Assembly: GCF_003254395.2 (NCBI RefSeq)
Contig: NC_037648.1
Coordinates: forward strand, 15,438,330-15,502,329
Reading direction: 5' to 3'
DNA length: 64,000 nucleotides
Source of the DNA: Apis mellifera
Taxonomy: Eukaryota; Arthropoda; Insecta; Hymenoptera; Apidae
Below are positions 1 to 11,761 of this stretch, one piece after another. Positions within the stretch are counted from its first letter, which is position 1, and each line of letters starts with the position of its first letter. Made by a program: the position numbers and the translations under genes. The notes under the pieces are model-generated. The model saw only the letters and a list, made by a program, of their open reading frames with translations, had not been told where the DNA came from and made no database searches.

Positions 1-122
1 TTACATTTTAATTAAAATAAATTTAAAATTAATATAAATGTTTTTTATTTTTTTTCTATAGATAAGGGAAATAAAAGTGATACATTATTTAAAAATTAAT
101 ATTCTATAATTTCATCAATACA
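1..122 (+). other. 5' UTR segment of STT3A, upstream part outside the window
   Basis: A pyrimidine-rich run ends in a splice-acceptor AG at about 60-61, followed by roughly 60 bases of untranslated leader before the ATG at 123. This suggests that the gene has at least one noncoding exon to the left of the window. Inference from the splice-site shape only. Confidence 0.45.
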
Positions 123-451
123 ATGGTCACATTAATAAAAACAAGAGGTTTACGTATGTCTGCACAGAAGCAGGAAACACTTTTAAAGTTAACTGTGTTA
201 TCTCTTGCAGCAATTTTATGTAAGTTTTCTCTATTGTAATTAAAATAATTCTATTTTATTAATATATAATTTTTTTTTATAGCTTTTGCAACAAGATTAT
301 TCTCTGTCTTAAGATTTGAGAGTGTTATTCATGAATTTGATCCATATTTTAATTATCGCACAACAAAGTATTTAGCAGAAAATGGATTTTATAGTTTTCA
401 TAATTGGTTTGATGATCGTGTTTGGTATCCTCTTGGAAGGATAATTGGAGG

Positions 452-482
<31 letters not shown>

Positions 483-3150
483 TTTTAATTATCTCTTTTG
501 ATGACAATATTGTTAATTTGAATCTTGATTATTTATTTGATAGGAACAATATATCCAGGATTAATGATAACATCAGCAGCATTATATCATCTTTCATGGT
601 TATTAAATATTACCTTAGATATACGTACTATTTGTGTCTTCCTTGCTCCATTATTTTCTAGCTTGACCACAATTATTACTTATTTACTTACCAAAGAATT
701 GAAGGTAAAAATATATTAAATATATTTCTAGTATTTTTAATGAATAAATATTATTTTATATATATGATTTTAAGGATTCTGCATCGGGATTGTTTGCTGC
801 AGCTATGATAGCAATTGTTCCTGGTTATATATCACGATCAGTGGCAGGATCTTATGATAATGAAGGCATAGCTATTTTTTGTATGTTATTTACATATTAT
901 ATGTGGATCAAAGCAGTTAAAACTGGAGCAATTTGTTGGGCAACCTGTGCTGCTCTTGCATATTTTTATATGGTGTCTTCTTGGGGTGGCTATGTATTCC
1001 TAATTAATTTAATTCCTTTACATGTATTAACCTTAATGGTGACTGGCAGATTTTCTCATAGAATATACATTGCATATAGCATTCTATATTGTTTAGGAAC
1101 AATTTTATCTATGCAAATATCCTTTGTTGGTTTTCAACCTGTTCAGAGTTCTGAACACATGCTTGTAAGTAAAAAACATATGTATATATATAATAATATA
1201 TTTAGTAATATACTTATAGTATATATAAGTATATATACTTAATTTTACTATACTATTTTAATATACTTAATTAAGTATATATATATACTTAATTTAAACA
1301 AAAATAAAAATTTTAATCAAAAATAAAATCTTATGAATAAAACTAATTTATTTAAAACTAATTATTTTGTAGGCATTGGGAGTATTTGGACTTTGTCAGA
1401 TTCATGCTCTAGTTGATTATTTACGTAGTAAAATGTCACAAGATGATTTTGAAATTTTATTCCGTGGTCTTGTTATTTCTGTAGTTACCATATCGTTTCT
1501 ATTAGGTGTTATTTTAACTATTACAGGTACATATAATATTAATACATTTTTTTTATCTATCAAAAAAATATTAATATTAATGTTGCGATAATTATGTTTT
1601 AATTTTTTAATTTTATTTAAGGAAAAATATCACCATGGACTGGTCGTTTTTATTCTCTTTTGGATCCATCCTATGCAAAAAACCACATACCAATAATTGC
1701 TTCTGTTTCTGAACATCAGCCAACATCATGGAGTTCTTTTTATTTTGATCTCCAGATTTTAGTATTTCTATTTCCTTTAGGATTATATTTCTGTTTCTCA
1801 AAGTTAACAGATTCGAATATTTTTCTCATTTTATATGGAGTCACAAGTCTATACTTTGCTGTAAGTGAAAATTTTTTTATGTTACATTTGAAATTTATAT
1901 TATAAATAAATTCAAATAATTAAAACAATTTTGAACAATGCAGGGTGTAATGGTTCGTCTAATGTTAGTACTTGCTCCTGTAATGTGTATTTTGAGTGGA
2001 ATTGGAGCATCTTCTTTACTTGTTACTTATATGAAACAAGTAGAAAGAGGAAAAATTAGTGATAAGAAGTTAAAAAAATTTGAAAGTAATTACATACTTA
2101 GAAGTGAGGTAACTGTTTTAATTATTTTTATTTAACATTAATCTTTTTTTGTGAAATTTTATATCAACGCATTTTATATCAACAGATTGCTACACTCTTC
2201 ATAACAGTAATGTGCATTCTCTTTTTTTCGTATACCATTCATTGTACATGGGTTACAGCAGAAGCCTATAGCTCGCCTAGTATTGTGTTATCGGCACGTT
2301 CTCCAGATGGTGGTCGCATGATTTTTGATGATTTTAGAGAAGCATATTATTGGTTACGCATGAATACGCCAGAAGTAATTTTTAAAATGCTTTCTGAATA
2401 ATTTTTTTATAATTTCCAATATTTAAAACCATATTTTTTAAAATTTTAGAATGCTAAAGTAATGTCTTGGTGGGATTATGGATATCAGATTACAGCAATG
2501 GCAAATCGTACAATTTTAGTAGACAATAATACATGGAACAATACTCACATATCAAGAGTTGGTCAAGCAATGGCAAGTTCTGAAGAAAAAGCTTACGAAA
2601 TAATGAGAGAGTTAGACGTTAATTATGTTCTTGTTATTTTTGGAGGACTTACAGGCTATTCGTCAGATGGTATTAAAATTAATATATAAAGTAAATAAAA
2701 CTATAACTTAAAGTTGTTTAAGAACCTGTTAGATTATAATTTTAGATATTAACAAGTTCCTATGGATGGTGCGTATTGGCGGAAGCACTGAAAAAGGAAA
2801 ATCTATAACAGAATGGGATTATTATAACTCTGCAGGAGAGTTTCGTGTTGATAAAGAAGGTTCTCCAATTTTGCTCAATTGTCTTATGTATAAAATGTGT
2901 TACTACAGATTTGGTCAAATTTATACAGAAGGAGGTAAGCATTTATTGATATAAATATAATGTATAGCATTTATATAATTTCAATGATTTTATGATTTAA
3001 ACAGGAAAACCTTCTGGTTATGATAGAGTTAGAAATATGGAAATTGGTAATAAAGATTTTGAATTAAACATGTTAGAAGAAGCCTACACTACAGAACATT
3101 GGCTTGTTCGGATTTATAAAGTAAAAGACTTGAGAAACAGGGGAATCTAA
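123..3150 (+). CDS. STT3A: Dolichyl-diphosphooligosaccharide--protein glycosyltransferase subunit STT3A
   Basis: Catalytic subunit of the ER oligosaccharyltransferase, which transfers the lipid-linked glycan to Asn in N-X-S/T sequons. Eleven coding exons: 123-219, 283-450, 544-704, 775-1164, 1373-1526, 1622-1860, 1944-2108, 2186-2374, 2450-2669, 2746-2934, 3005-3150. All have GT-AG borders and consistent phase, giving 705 residues, the length I recall for human STT3A. Visible hallmarks are EFDPYFNYR in the first lumenal loop, SVAGSYDNEG (about residue 163), SVSEHQPT in the long external loop, and WWDYGYQI (about residue 528). A multi-pass N-terminal half precedes a lumenal globular domain carrying the conserved sequon-rich stretch NNTWNNTH. 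The sequence is much closer to the STT3A than the STT3B paralogue, including the short N- and C-termini and the ending KVKDLRNRGI. Intron 2 starts directly in a (TA)n tract. Confidence 0.97.
452..479. repeat. (TA)n microsatellite beginning at a splice donor
   Basis: A pure TA run of about 28 bases starts within the GT donor of STT3A intron 2 (intron 451-543). The donor sequence is therefore itself part of the microsatellite. Confidence 0.85.
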
Positions 3151-3417
3151 AAAAAAATATTAAAAATAAAAATATAGATTAATAATAAAAAAATAATATT
3201 GCATTTCTCTAAACAGTTCCATAATTTTATTTGCTTATAAATTTTTATAATTGTCTATAAGATATCAACATGGTACTAAATACAGAATTACATATTTCCA
3301 TTAATCATCAGTATAATTAAAATTTTTATAAAAGACATACTCAGGCCTCACTATATGTTATTTTAGTAAATATAGATATATCAATTTATAAAATAATTTA
3401 TTTTGGGAATAATCTTT

Positions 3418-3421
<4 letters not shown>

Positions 3422-3471
<50 letters not shown>
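3422..3471. repeat. (TC)n microsatellite
   Basis: About 25 uninterrupted TC units in the spacer between STT3A and HD-PTP. A polypyrimidine/polypurine tract of this length should be length-polymorphic. Confidence 0.95.
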
Positions 3472-3476
<5 letters not shown>

Positions 3477-3865
3477 AAAAAAACATAAACAGCATATTTA
3501 TTTCAATAACATTTATAAAAATATACTCATATTTATAACTTAAGAATATTCAGAGTATAGTTTTTTGAATATTCTTAGAAAACCTTTTTTCTAATTTACT
3601 TTTAATATTAAATTATTAAATGATTCCTGTGTTCAAAGATAATTTTTTCTTAAATTAAAATCGTAATTATTTCTTACATATATAAAAATAAATTGTTAAT
3701 TATTTCGAATTAATAGTAAAGATTTTATTTTATACAATATTAATTATCTAGATAGAAAACAAATTTGCATTAAAAGAAATTTATTTGAATGAAATAAAAT
3801 GATATAAAATTTGAAGTATTATATAATTTAAAATTGATTATGAATTCGGATTGTGGTACATGATG

Positions 3866-3883
3866 CATATATATGTATATGTA

Positions 3884-3923
<40 letters not shown>

Positions 3924-3939
3924 CATATATATGTATATT
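3866..3939. repeat. (TA)n / TATG-interrupted microsatellite
   Basis: An alternating TA run of about 70 bases, with interspersed ATGTATAT and ACATACAT units at both ends. Confidence 0.85.
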
Positions 3940-4341
3940 AAAAATATTTACCATCAGTATATTTTAGAAACGCATGTTTTGTATCGTGTGTTGCTTAAAA
4001 ATTGTAACTAAAATATTAATCTTTATTTTGTGGATGTGTATGAAATGTGTGATTTCTTGGTGAAAATGAAAATAAATATAAACAGATAAAAATCGTTTTT
4101 TATACATACATTTTATTCAATATATTTTACAGATTGTAAAACCTTTAAAACTTAAAGATTATGAAATATGAAGTTATTTCAGAAATATAAACTAATATGA
4201 ATTGCAATAATGTTTATACAATTATTATAATTATCTTACTCTTAGCAATATTTTTAATTTAAGAAATATAGGAATGCAAACATTCATTTAAATAATAAAT
4301 TTATTGACCGGTGCATAATAAAACTTCAGTTGCAAATTTAT

Positions 4342-7300
4342 TTATCTTCTAATAGACCATAAAGGATCTAACTGACTTAAAGGATCGATTATTCCTTCTT
4401 TAGGTTTTTCCTGAATTGATGATGTACTTGAATGTATTGTACTAGTAACAGTAGAACCTCGACCTAAAAATTAATCTGTGTCATTATATTTTTTTTAAAA
4501 AATATTGCTCTATACCTTCAATATCTGATCGTTGAGTGATACCAAGACTTTGAAGAAAATCATCAGAAGGATGCATCTTTCTTGATGCTTTATCTTTACT
4601 TCCTTTTAAACCTTCGAAATTTTCAAATGTTGAACGTGTAGATGATAAAATACCACCTAATATTTAATAAACAAAATTCATTTTCAACTAATTTTAAATT
4701 GTATTAATCTAAATTAATCTAAATAAAATAATCTTTACGTTTCATTAAAATATCTTGAGCATGGTATAATACTAATTGGTATGCAAATAATAAGGATTCC
4801 TTATTTACAATTTGTTTACGACATTTTAGAAGACCTTTGAATACAAGAGGTACATTGACTATTCCGCAACCTGCGCGTATATGACATACTGTTGCTGCTG
4901 CTACTAAGAATAAACTACTTAATGCACCACCATCTAAACAATGTACCACTACTGGTTTTGTACAACGTCTTAGTGCTTGTTCCGTCATTACATCCGTTGA
5001 GAAAGTAAGCAGTGCACCTGGACTACTAGGAAAACCACTAAAAGTTAAAAAAATTTATGTATATATATTTTTTTAATATAATTTAATATTATATAAATTT
5101 ACTTGGAAGGCCATGAGAGAAATTGCATGTGTACGATAGTTTTTTCTAAATTTTTCTTAATATTATGCACAGAAATAACTCTTTGAATATAGGATATATG
5201 ATTTACTCTCTTTTTTAACGATATTGTAAAGCTACCACAATTCAGAATATCTTCTTCGTTTATAGGCCAATATATTTCTCCATTTAATTGTGTATCAGAT
5301 ACTAAACATGCAATTATTTCACTTTCTTGTTCCCATATCATCATCCAAAATATTTCTAATTTGTCCGGTAATGGCGATTGAGTAATAATAAATGCAGTTG
5401 GTATCCATTGTGTAATTTCTATTATATGAGAAGCATTAATATAATTTGAAATATCTGTTGATGATATTTGTACCCTTGTTGTATCATATGGGATACATTC
5501 TATTATTCTATTTTCTGAAGAATGGGCTAATGCTACTGTGCACGATTGTTTTCCACTTTCTCTTTCCTGAAATTCAAATATATTATTTTACGTTATTAAT
5601 TAAGAATTTACATAAATTTTATAATTTAAATCCTACTTCGAATTCTTGGACTTCTTTCCATTTTATATCAAGATTAGTTGCTCCACTTAATGTTTTAACA
5701 AGTAAACTATCTATAAATTTCTCATATTTTTCAACTTCATTAATAAATTTTTGTAATGCTAATGGATCCCCTAAAGGATCTTTTTTAGGTTGCACATCAT
5801 TGTACCATGTATCCCATACAATTTGTAAATTCTCGCTTTCTGTTTTATCATTTATTTTATCTTTATCATCGTCATTTATCTTTTCTTTATTATCATTACT
5901 TATCTTTTCTTTATCATCATCATTAGTATTTTTTATTTCAGTTTCGTTTTGTGGTTGAACAGAACGTACTTCTGGCACTAAAGGTGCATGATTTATAGTA
6001 ATATCAAGATCAGCAAGTAAATCTACATTAGATTGTTCTGATTTTGTAGCAGGTTTAGTAGGATTTGCACTTGTTGTTGTATTAGTTCCATTGTTAACAG
6101 CTTGCATATATGTTTGATTATAATTAGTATAATTTTCATTTCTGTTAGTTGATGCTAAAAAAAATTAAATGAAATTTAAATAAACATATATAAAATTGAT
6201 GTATAAAAAAATAATTTTTTCATATTTACTTTGATTTTGCATTTGAAGACCATATGGTGTGGTATAATAAATATCAGTTGAACATTGAGATTGATAGTTC
6301 TGTTCTGAATATTGAGAAGATGGAGTTTGACTAACCATGGAATTATTACTAGCATTGGTATATCTTGCATTACTTTCTTGTTGTTGATAAAGGTTAATGC
6401 CGGTGCTCATTTGTGATGTTGATTCAGAAGATTGCGAAATTTGAATATTATTAGGATTGTATTCATAACATTGACTAGTGGAATTATAAGTATATCCCAT
6501 TTGACCTTTATAAGATTCTGTCAATGCAACAGCCATTTGATTTCCTTGCATATAATTATATCCTTGATTATAAATATGAGAATAGCTACCATATCCAGAG
6601 TAATGTGATTGTTGTGGATATTGATATGCTTGAGAGTAATTTTGCATATTTGTTGAAGATTTTGTATGACTTTGAATCATTTCTGTATTAGTAGAACAAT
6701 TCGTGTATGTATATGTATTAGAAATATCTGTAGATAATATAGTTTGTGGATACGAAACACATGTAGTATGTTGTAAATTATGATAAGTATTGGGGTAAGT
6801 TGCATTACTGGTGTCAGTAGTAGATGTTTGTGATCCATATTGATATCCTTGATCTATATAGATTTGTTTACTTTGTTCTGTACCACTCTGCTGTGGATAT
6901 TGGACAATATTGGAATTTTGTAAGGTTGATGAATATAAAGTACCTACATCATTTATTGGAGCATTGAAAGAAGTAGTAGAATGAATAGATTGAGGAATAT
7001 TTTTGTTTATATATTGTGTTGGCATATAATGGCTAGAAGGAGGAATATTGGTCGTTTCGGATAAATTTTGATTCGATGTGACTTGTTGACTTGTGACTTG
7101 TTGATTATGCAACTCAGATGAATTATAATACATTGCACCAGTATAACTTTGAGTACATGGAATTTCATTTTGATTAATTGAAGGAAGAAGATAATTTTGT
7201 ATTTGAGTATTATCTGGTGGTAATACATGCTGATCCTTTATAGAAAGAGATTCTTGAGAAACAACATTTTGTTGTGGCTCAGATATATATTGTTGTCCTT

Positions 7301-10300
7301 GTTGAGCTATAGTAGTATAAAGTTGCATTTGTATATCAGTTGTTTTATTAACTGTATTCGGTAGAGATACAGATGAAGGTACAGAAATTTGTGTTGTTGT
7401 TGATGTTTGGGATGGTATTTCAGTTTTAGTAACATTACCAGTTTTATCAAGATTAGAAGAATATTGTTGTACAGTATTGTATGGCTGATAATTTTCATAT
7501 TGCAATGTATTATTAGAAAAATTATAAAGTGATTGAGCATTTGCAGAATATTTATGATGACTATCCAAAGTTGTAGAGAATTGTCCATTTGATACGAAAG
7601 AATTTATTGGATATTGCATTGTAGTATCTGTTGTTGTTCCAATTACTTGTGGATAAGTACTTGCAATATCAGAACTATTAATTTGCACATAATTTTGATT
7701 TAAAGTAGCATTTTCGTTATATGTTGAAGTTTCATGTGAATAAGATAAATTTTTATAATCTGTATATGGTGCAGAATAATATTGCTGCGTAGATTTTATA
7801 GATGATATTGCATCCAATGCAGACATTCCACTAGAATGCATTGCATTTTTATTCAAATTTGATGTATCATTCAAATATGATTTTGTTGTATCTATTTGAA
7901 CTGGTTTACTTTGTTCTTTATATACATAATATTGATTTTGAATATTTTCTGGTCTGCTGTTTAAGTAATCCTTTAATTTAAGTCCACTGCCAGTTCGATT
8001 TCGACTTTGATCATAAATAGTAGATGTTATTGTGTCGATCTTTTCTTGAGAATTTTTATTATTATCTTGTGCAAGTATGTGTTCACGTTCTTCTTCTTGC
8101 ACTTTACAAGTGCTTTTCACTCTTTGAAGTAATTTTGAAACATTTATTTCTAGTTTCCTGTAAAATTCAAGACCTTTGCTAGATTTTGCTAATAAATCTT
8201 CGTAAGCATCGTAAGATGTAATCAAAGAAGAAATAGTATGTTCTCTTCGTTTTAATATTTCTTCAACTCCTTTTCGTATATTAGCAGTTTGGGCATATGC
8301 ATCCGTTAAAGCTGCTAAAATATTATCTTGTGCAGTTAGATTTTGTTCTATTAAAGTTACTAAAGTTTGATGTTTACTAAGTTGATCTGCAAATAAACGA
8401 TCCAAGGGTCCAGAATCGGATGTGGCAGTAACTAGTAAGCGTGTTAAATCATCTTGTGCAATTGAATCTCGTAATTTTGTATGCAATTCGTTTCTTTGTC
8501 TACGCATTTCGTCAACTTTATTCAAAATGCGTTTCAATTCTTTAGTATGCATTCGTTCTAATTCGATCGCGCTATGTGATTTTTCAGTATTTTGTTCTGA
8601 AAGATATGCACTTGGTGAAGGAATATGGGCAATAAGATCGGTAAGTGGTTGAGAAAGCACTTTTAAATTTTTTACATGCATCGTTATTGCTTTATGAAGA
8701 GCATGATTGCTTTCTAAAGCTTTGTTATGAGCTTCTTCATATTTCTTAGCTTCTCTGGTTAAATCAGTAGCCACTATTGATGGAGGTCTTTTTCCAACTG
8801 TATCTTGATATTCTTTTTCTTTTTGTTCTTCATCGAGGAGAAGTTTTTTAATTTCTTTCAATATTTTTTCAACATCTTGACTAGTATTTGATAATTTTCC
8901 CACTATATCAATTAAATCTTGAATAATATGTTGTTTTGCATTTAATGCTGCACATCTTTCGACCAATTCATCAGGAAGAGGTAAACGTTCCCATTCTGTC
9001 ATCTGAGCATCGGGATCCCATAAACTTATATGCTCTAATTTTAAAGATGTTAGATAGGTATTAAGTTGCTGATCTTTCTCTTCAATTTTACTACCGACAG
9101 AACGTAATATCTTTGCTTTTTCTTCAGAATACAAGGAGCTTGCTTCATGTACTTTCATTGGTATTAATCTGAAATAAATATTAATGAATAATAAAATCAA
9201 AAAAATAGTTTTCATAATCTATGTTTGATTAATCTAAATATATTTACCTGGCAAATATATCAGGACCTGAAACTTCAGGATCATTAATGCTGAAAGATAT
9301 TCCTTTAACTAAAGGAGCTCCTTTTACACTAGGTAGTGTTTCCTTTTCTGGTACTTCTTCATGATATATATATTCATTCTCATTTTTAGCTGCTTTACGT
9401 TTTCCTTCTATTACATCATTAGTAAATGTTAATGCTTCTTCTATAGTTACTTTTTCTCCAGGAATATTTGAATAAATCAATTGTGCTTCGTTTAGAGAAG
9501 CTAATGCAGCATTATAAAATGCTACTCTTTCTCCCATTTTTCTTTGCTCTTCAGCAGCTAAACCTTGATATAAATATGTAACTGCTAAATGATAAGCTTT
9601 CTTAAATTTCAGATAATGTTTCCAGCTCTAAAAAAGAAAACTTATGTTTTCATAATATTCTATAATATAAGAAATCATTTAAAATTTTACCTTATAGATT
9701 TTAGTACCAACTGTATCTGATATAGTACCATCTTCACTTCCGCCTTGTTCAAGTGTAGTTAATGCCAAATTAAAATAGTCCACTATTTGTCTTGCGACTT
9801 TTGCTGCATGATAGATATATCTTGTACAATGATACACAAGAGTAGACAATTAAAGCCACAAATGTGTAATATATTTATGAAATTTTTATCTCTTTTATAC
9901 ATACCTACAATTGTGGGTTTACGATTATCAAGCATACTTTTTTCTAATATACATTCTTGAGCTTGAGCTAAGCAAAGCTGATGCATAAATGTCATAAGTT
10001 CTGGAGCTAAATCTACTCCAGATGGCTGTGGATAACTATTTTTTAAATGCTCAAAGGCCCAAGCTGCACATTGAAAATGAGCACAAGCCATTTTCATCCC
10101 ATCAGCTGATGTTCTTTCTGTAAGTGCTCCCAGTTGTGTATGCATTGCACCAATATTGTATAAAATTGAAATTATTTCAAAACGAATATTAGCCAATGAA
10201 CACACCATGTTTGCATATGTATCCCTCCTATTTAAATATATTCAAATTATTAGCATTAATGATTATTATTATTATTTAATTGCAATTTACCATGTAAATG

Positions 10301-10771
10301 TAATTGCTGCTGCACCATCTTTTCCCATAGGAAATCTACTTTGAAGAAAATGCAATTGGCAATAATATCTTTTCAATAATGAACAACCAGCTACATCAAT
10401 AGGTGGTCGTATGGCCACTGCACGTAAACTTTCTAATTGATGTATTTCATGTGTAAATGTTGCTGGATCTTTATTGTAAAAGTCACGTATATACTAAAAC
10501 AAAAATATTTATAATTTTAATTAGATTTATTGACAAATTGAAATAAGTTAATAAATAATCATTTGTTTATATAAAGAAAATATAGAATAATAATTTAGAT
10601 TAATAAATAATAAAATTAAAAATTAAATATTAATTTTGTAATTATCAAAATATATATTATAATTTATAATATAATTATTTATACCTGCTTTAACTTTGGA
10701 CCAAATGTAGTAGGCTCTGGACTAACTTTTAATTGAAAAGATATCATCGGCAACCTTGGTACTGCTTCCAT
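4342..10771 (-). CDS. PTPN23: HD-PTP / tyrosine-protein phosphatase non-receptor type 23 orthologue (myopic), BRO1-domain ESCRT adaptor
   Basis: Endosomal adaptor that works with ESCRT-0/I/III in sorting ubiquitinated receptors. Eleven exons on the minus strand: 10685-10771, 10291-10493, 9905-10224, 9691-9803, 9248-9627, 6230-9168, 5637-6154, 5103-5566, 4739-5037, 4516-4656, 4342-4463. Phases all match and give 1861 residues. Order of parts: BRO1 domain (about 1-385, with THFQCAA-like and CLLEKSMLDNRK-like signatures seen as CILEKSMLDNRK), then a coiled-coil V domain (about 385-720, KAPLV-type linker PVKGAPLVK region before it). A long Q/S/Y/N-rich low-complexity region follows (about 735-1450), then a PTP-like domain (about 1470-1775) and a C-tail ending DPLSQLDPLWSIRR, as in HD-PTP. 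The PTP signature reads HCLDGGALSS: the cysteine is present but the arginine of HC-X5-R is Leu, so catalysis is unlikely. Start chosen at MEAVPRLPMI, which matches the family N-terminus. Confidence 0.95.
6230..7960 (-). other. Low-complexity Q/S/Y/N-rich segment inside HD-PTP
   Basis: This part of the giant sixth exon encodes a prion-like stretch dominated by Gln, Ser, Tyr, Asn and Thr with few charged residues and many YQ/QQ/SY pairs. It replaces the Pro-rich region of vertebrate HD-PTP as far as I can judge. No folded domain is recognisable. Confidence 0.8.
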
Positions 10772-11487
10772 TGTAGAATAATTATTAAAATATTTCTGAA
10801 AACTGACAGTTAATCATCTGTCAAACTTGTAGAAAATGGATTTGTTCACAGAACATACTTTTTCTGTCACGTACTTATGACGAATAATTGCCGTTTTTGG
10901 GCAGATATTCAAGTACAAAAATATTTTCAACTATATGATATAAATTATTTTTCTAAAATTTAAATATTATTTTAAAAAAAATTTTTGACTTTTTTTTACT
11001 AACTATAACAAAAAATTTATTTCAATAAGAAATTTAAAATATAATAATATATTAATTAAAAAGATATACGTTTAGGGAAATTATTTTCTGTATATTGGCT
11101 AAATAAGAATACATCTTAAAAAATAAGAATACATCTTATTAAATATATTAAAATTTATTAACGATTTATATTCATGGAAAAAAATTAAAAATCGAAGCGA
11201 TGTAATAAATTTATTATTGAAATATTTGTTTATTTAAAATCGAAAAATATATGATTATGAATTAAAAGAAATTTACAAAAATTAAAATTAAAAAAAATTT
11301 TTTTTAAATTTAAAAAAGAATTACATAATGATGTAAATATTAAAATAATATGTTGCTTATTAAAATTTATTTTTGTAAACGTAATAAATGTTTACGTTTT
11401 AATCTTTTATATTCGTAATTCCAATCAAATATAAAGTATCCGATCGTTTGAATATATCACTGGATTTTCATATATAATTTTTCACTA

Positions 11488-11539
<52 letters not shown>

Positions 11540-11761
11540 TATATAAATATATATATATTTGTATTTTCTTTGTTTTTAAATTACATATTAAATCAATATA
11601 AAATAAAAAAATAATAATAAATATTTATCAAAGATAGTTATTTTCTTTTTTAACGATATGTATTCTTTATAGAATATAAATGTCAAATGTGATTGATACT
11701 TTTGTGATTAACTGTATAAATGATAATCAATCGGTGAAAAGTGAATACATTTACTTATAAT
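10772..11761. promoter_or_regulatory. Head-to-head spacer between HD-PTP (-) and CDK11 (+), probable bidirectional promoter
   Basis: 990 bases separate two divergent start codons. The part next to HD-PTP (about 10790-10900) is less AT-rich than the rest and includes a possible acceptor (TTTTCAG on the minus strand, near 10795) that would begin the exon with the HD-PTP start codon. A (TA)n tract occupies 11486-11560. No other gene is visible. Promoter function is inferred only from gene orientation. Confidence 0.4.
11486..11560. repeat. (TA)n microsatellite
   Basis: An almost pure TA run with a few TAT/AAT interruptions, in the HD-PTP/CDK11 spacer. Confidence 0.85.

Larger units (their letters stand above)
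3151..4341. other. STT3A 3' UTR and intergenic spacer to the HD-PTP 3' end
   Basis: AT-rich noncoding DNA between two convergent genes. An AATAAA lies about 15 bases after the STT3A stop (3165-3170). On the minus strand an AATAAA (plus strand 4300-4305) lies about 37 bases after the HD-PTP stop and is a likely poly(A) signal. The spacer holds a long (TC)n and a (TA)n/(TATG)n tract, listed separately. I see no ORF or RNA gene in it. Confidence 0.6.

Noticed and set aside
5446..5958. Plus-strand frame antisense to HD-PTP
   Set aside because: Lies over well-supported HD-PTP exons 7 and 8; low-complexity FSLSSS pattern is the complement of its Glu/Lys/Asp-rich stretch.
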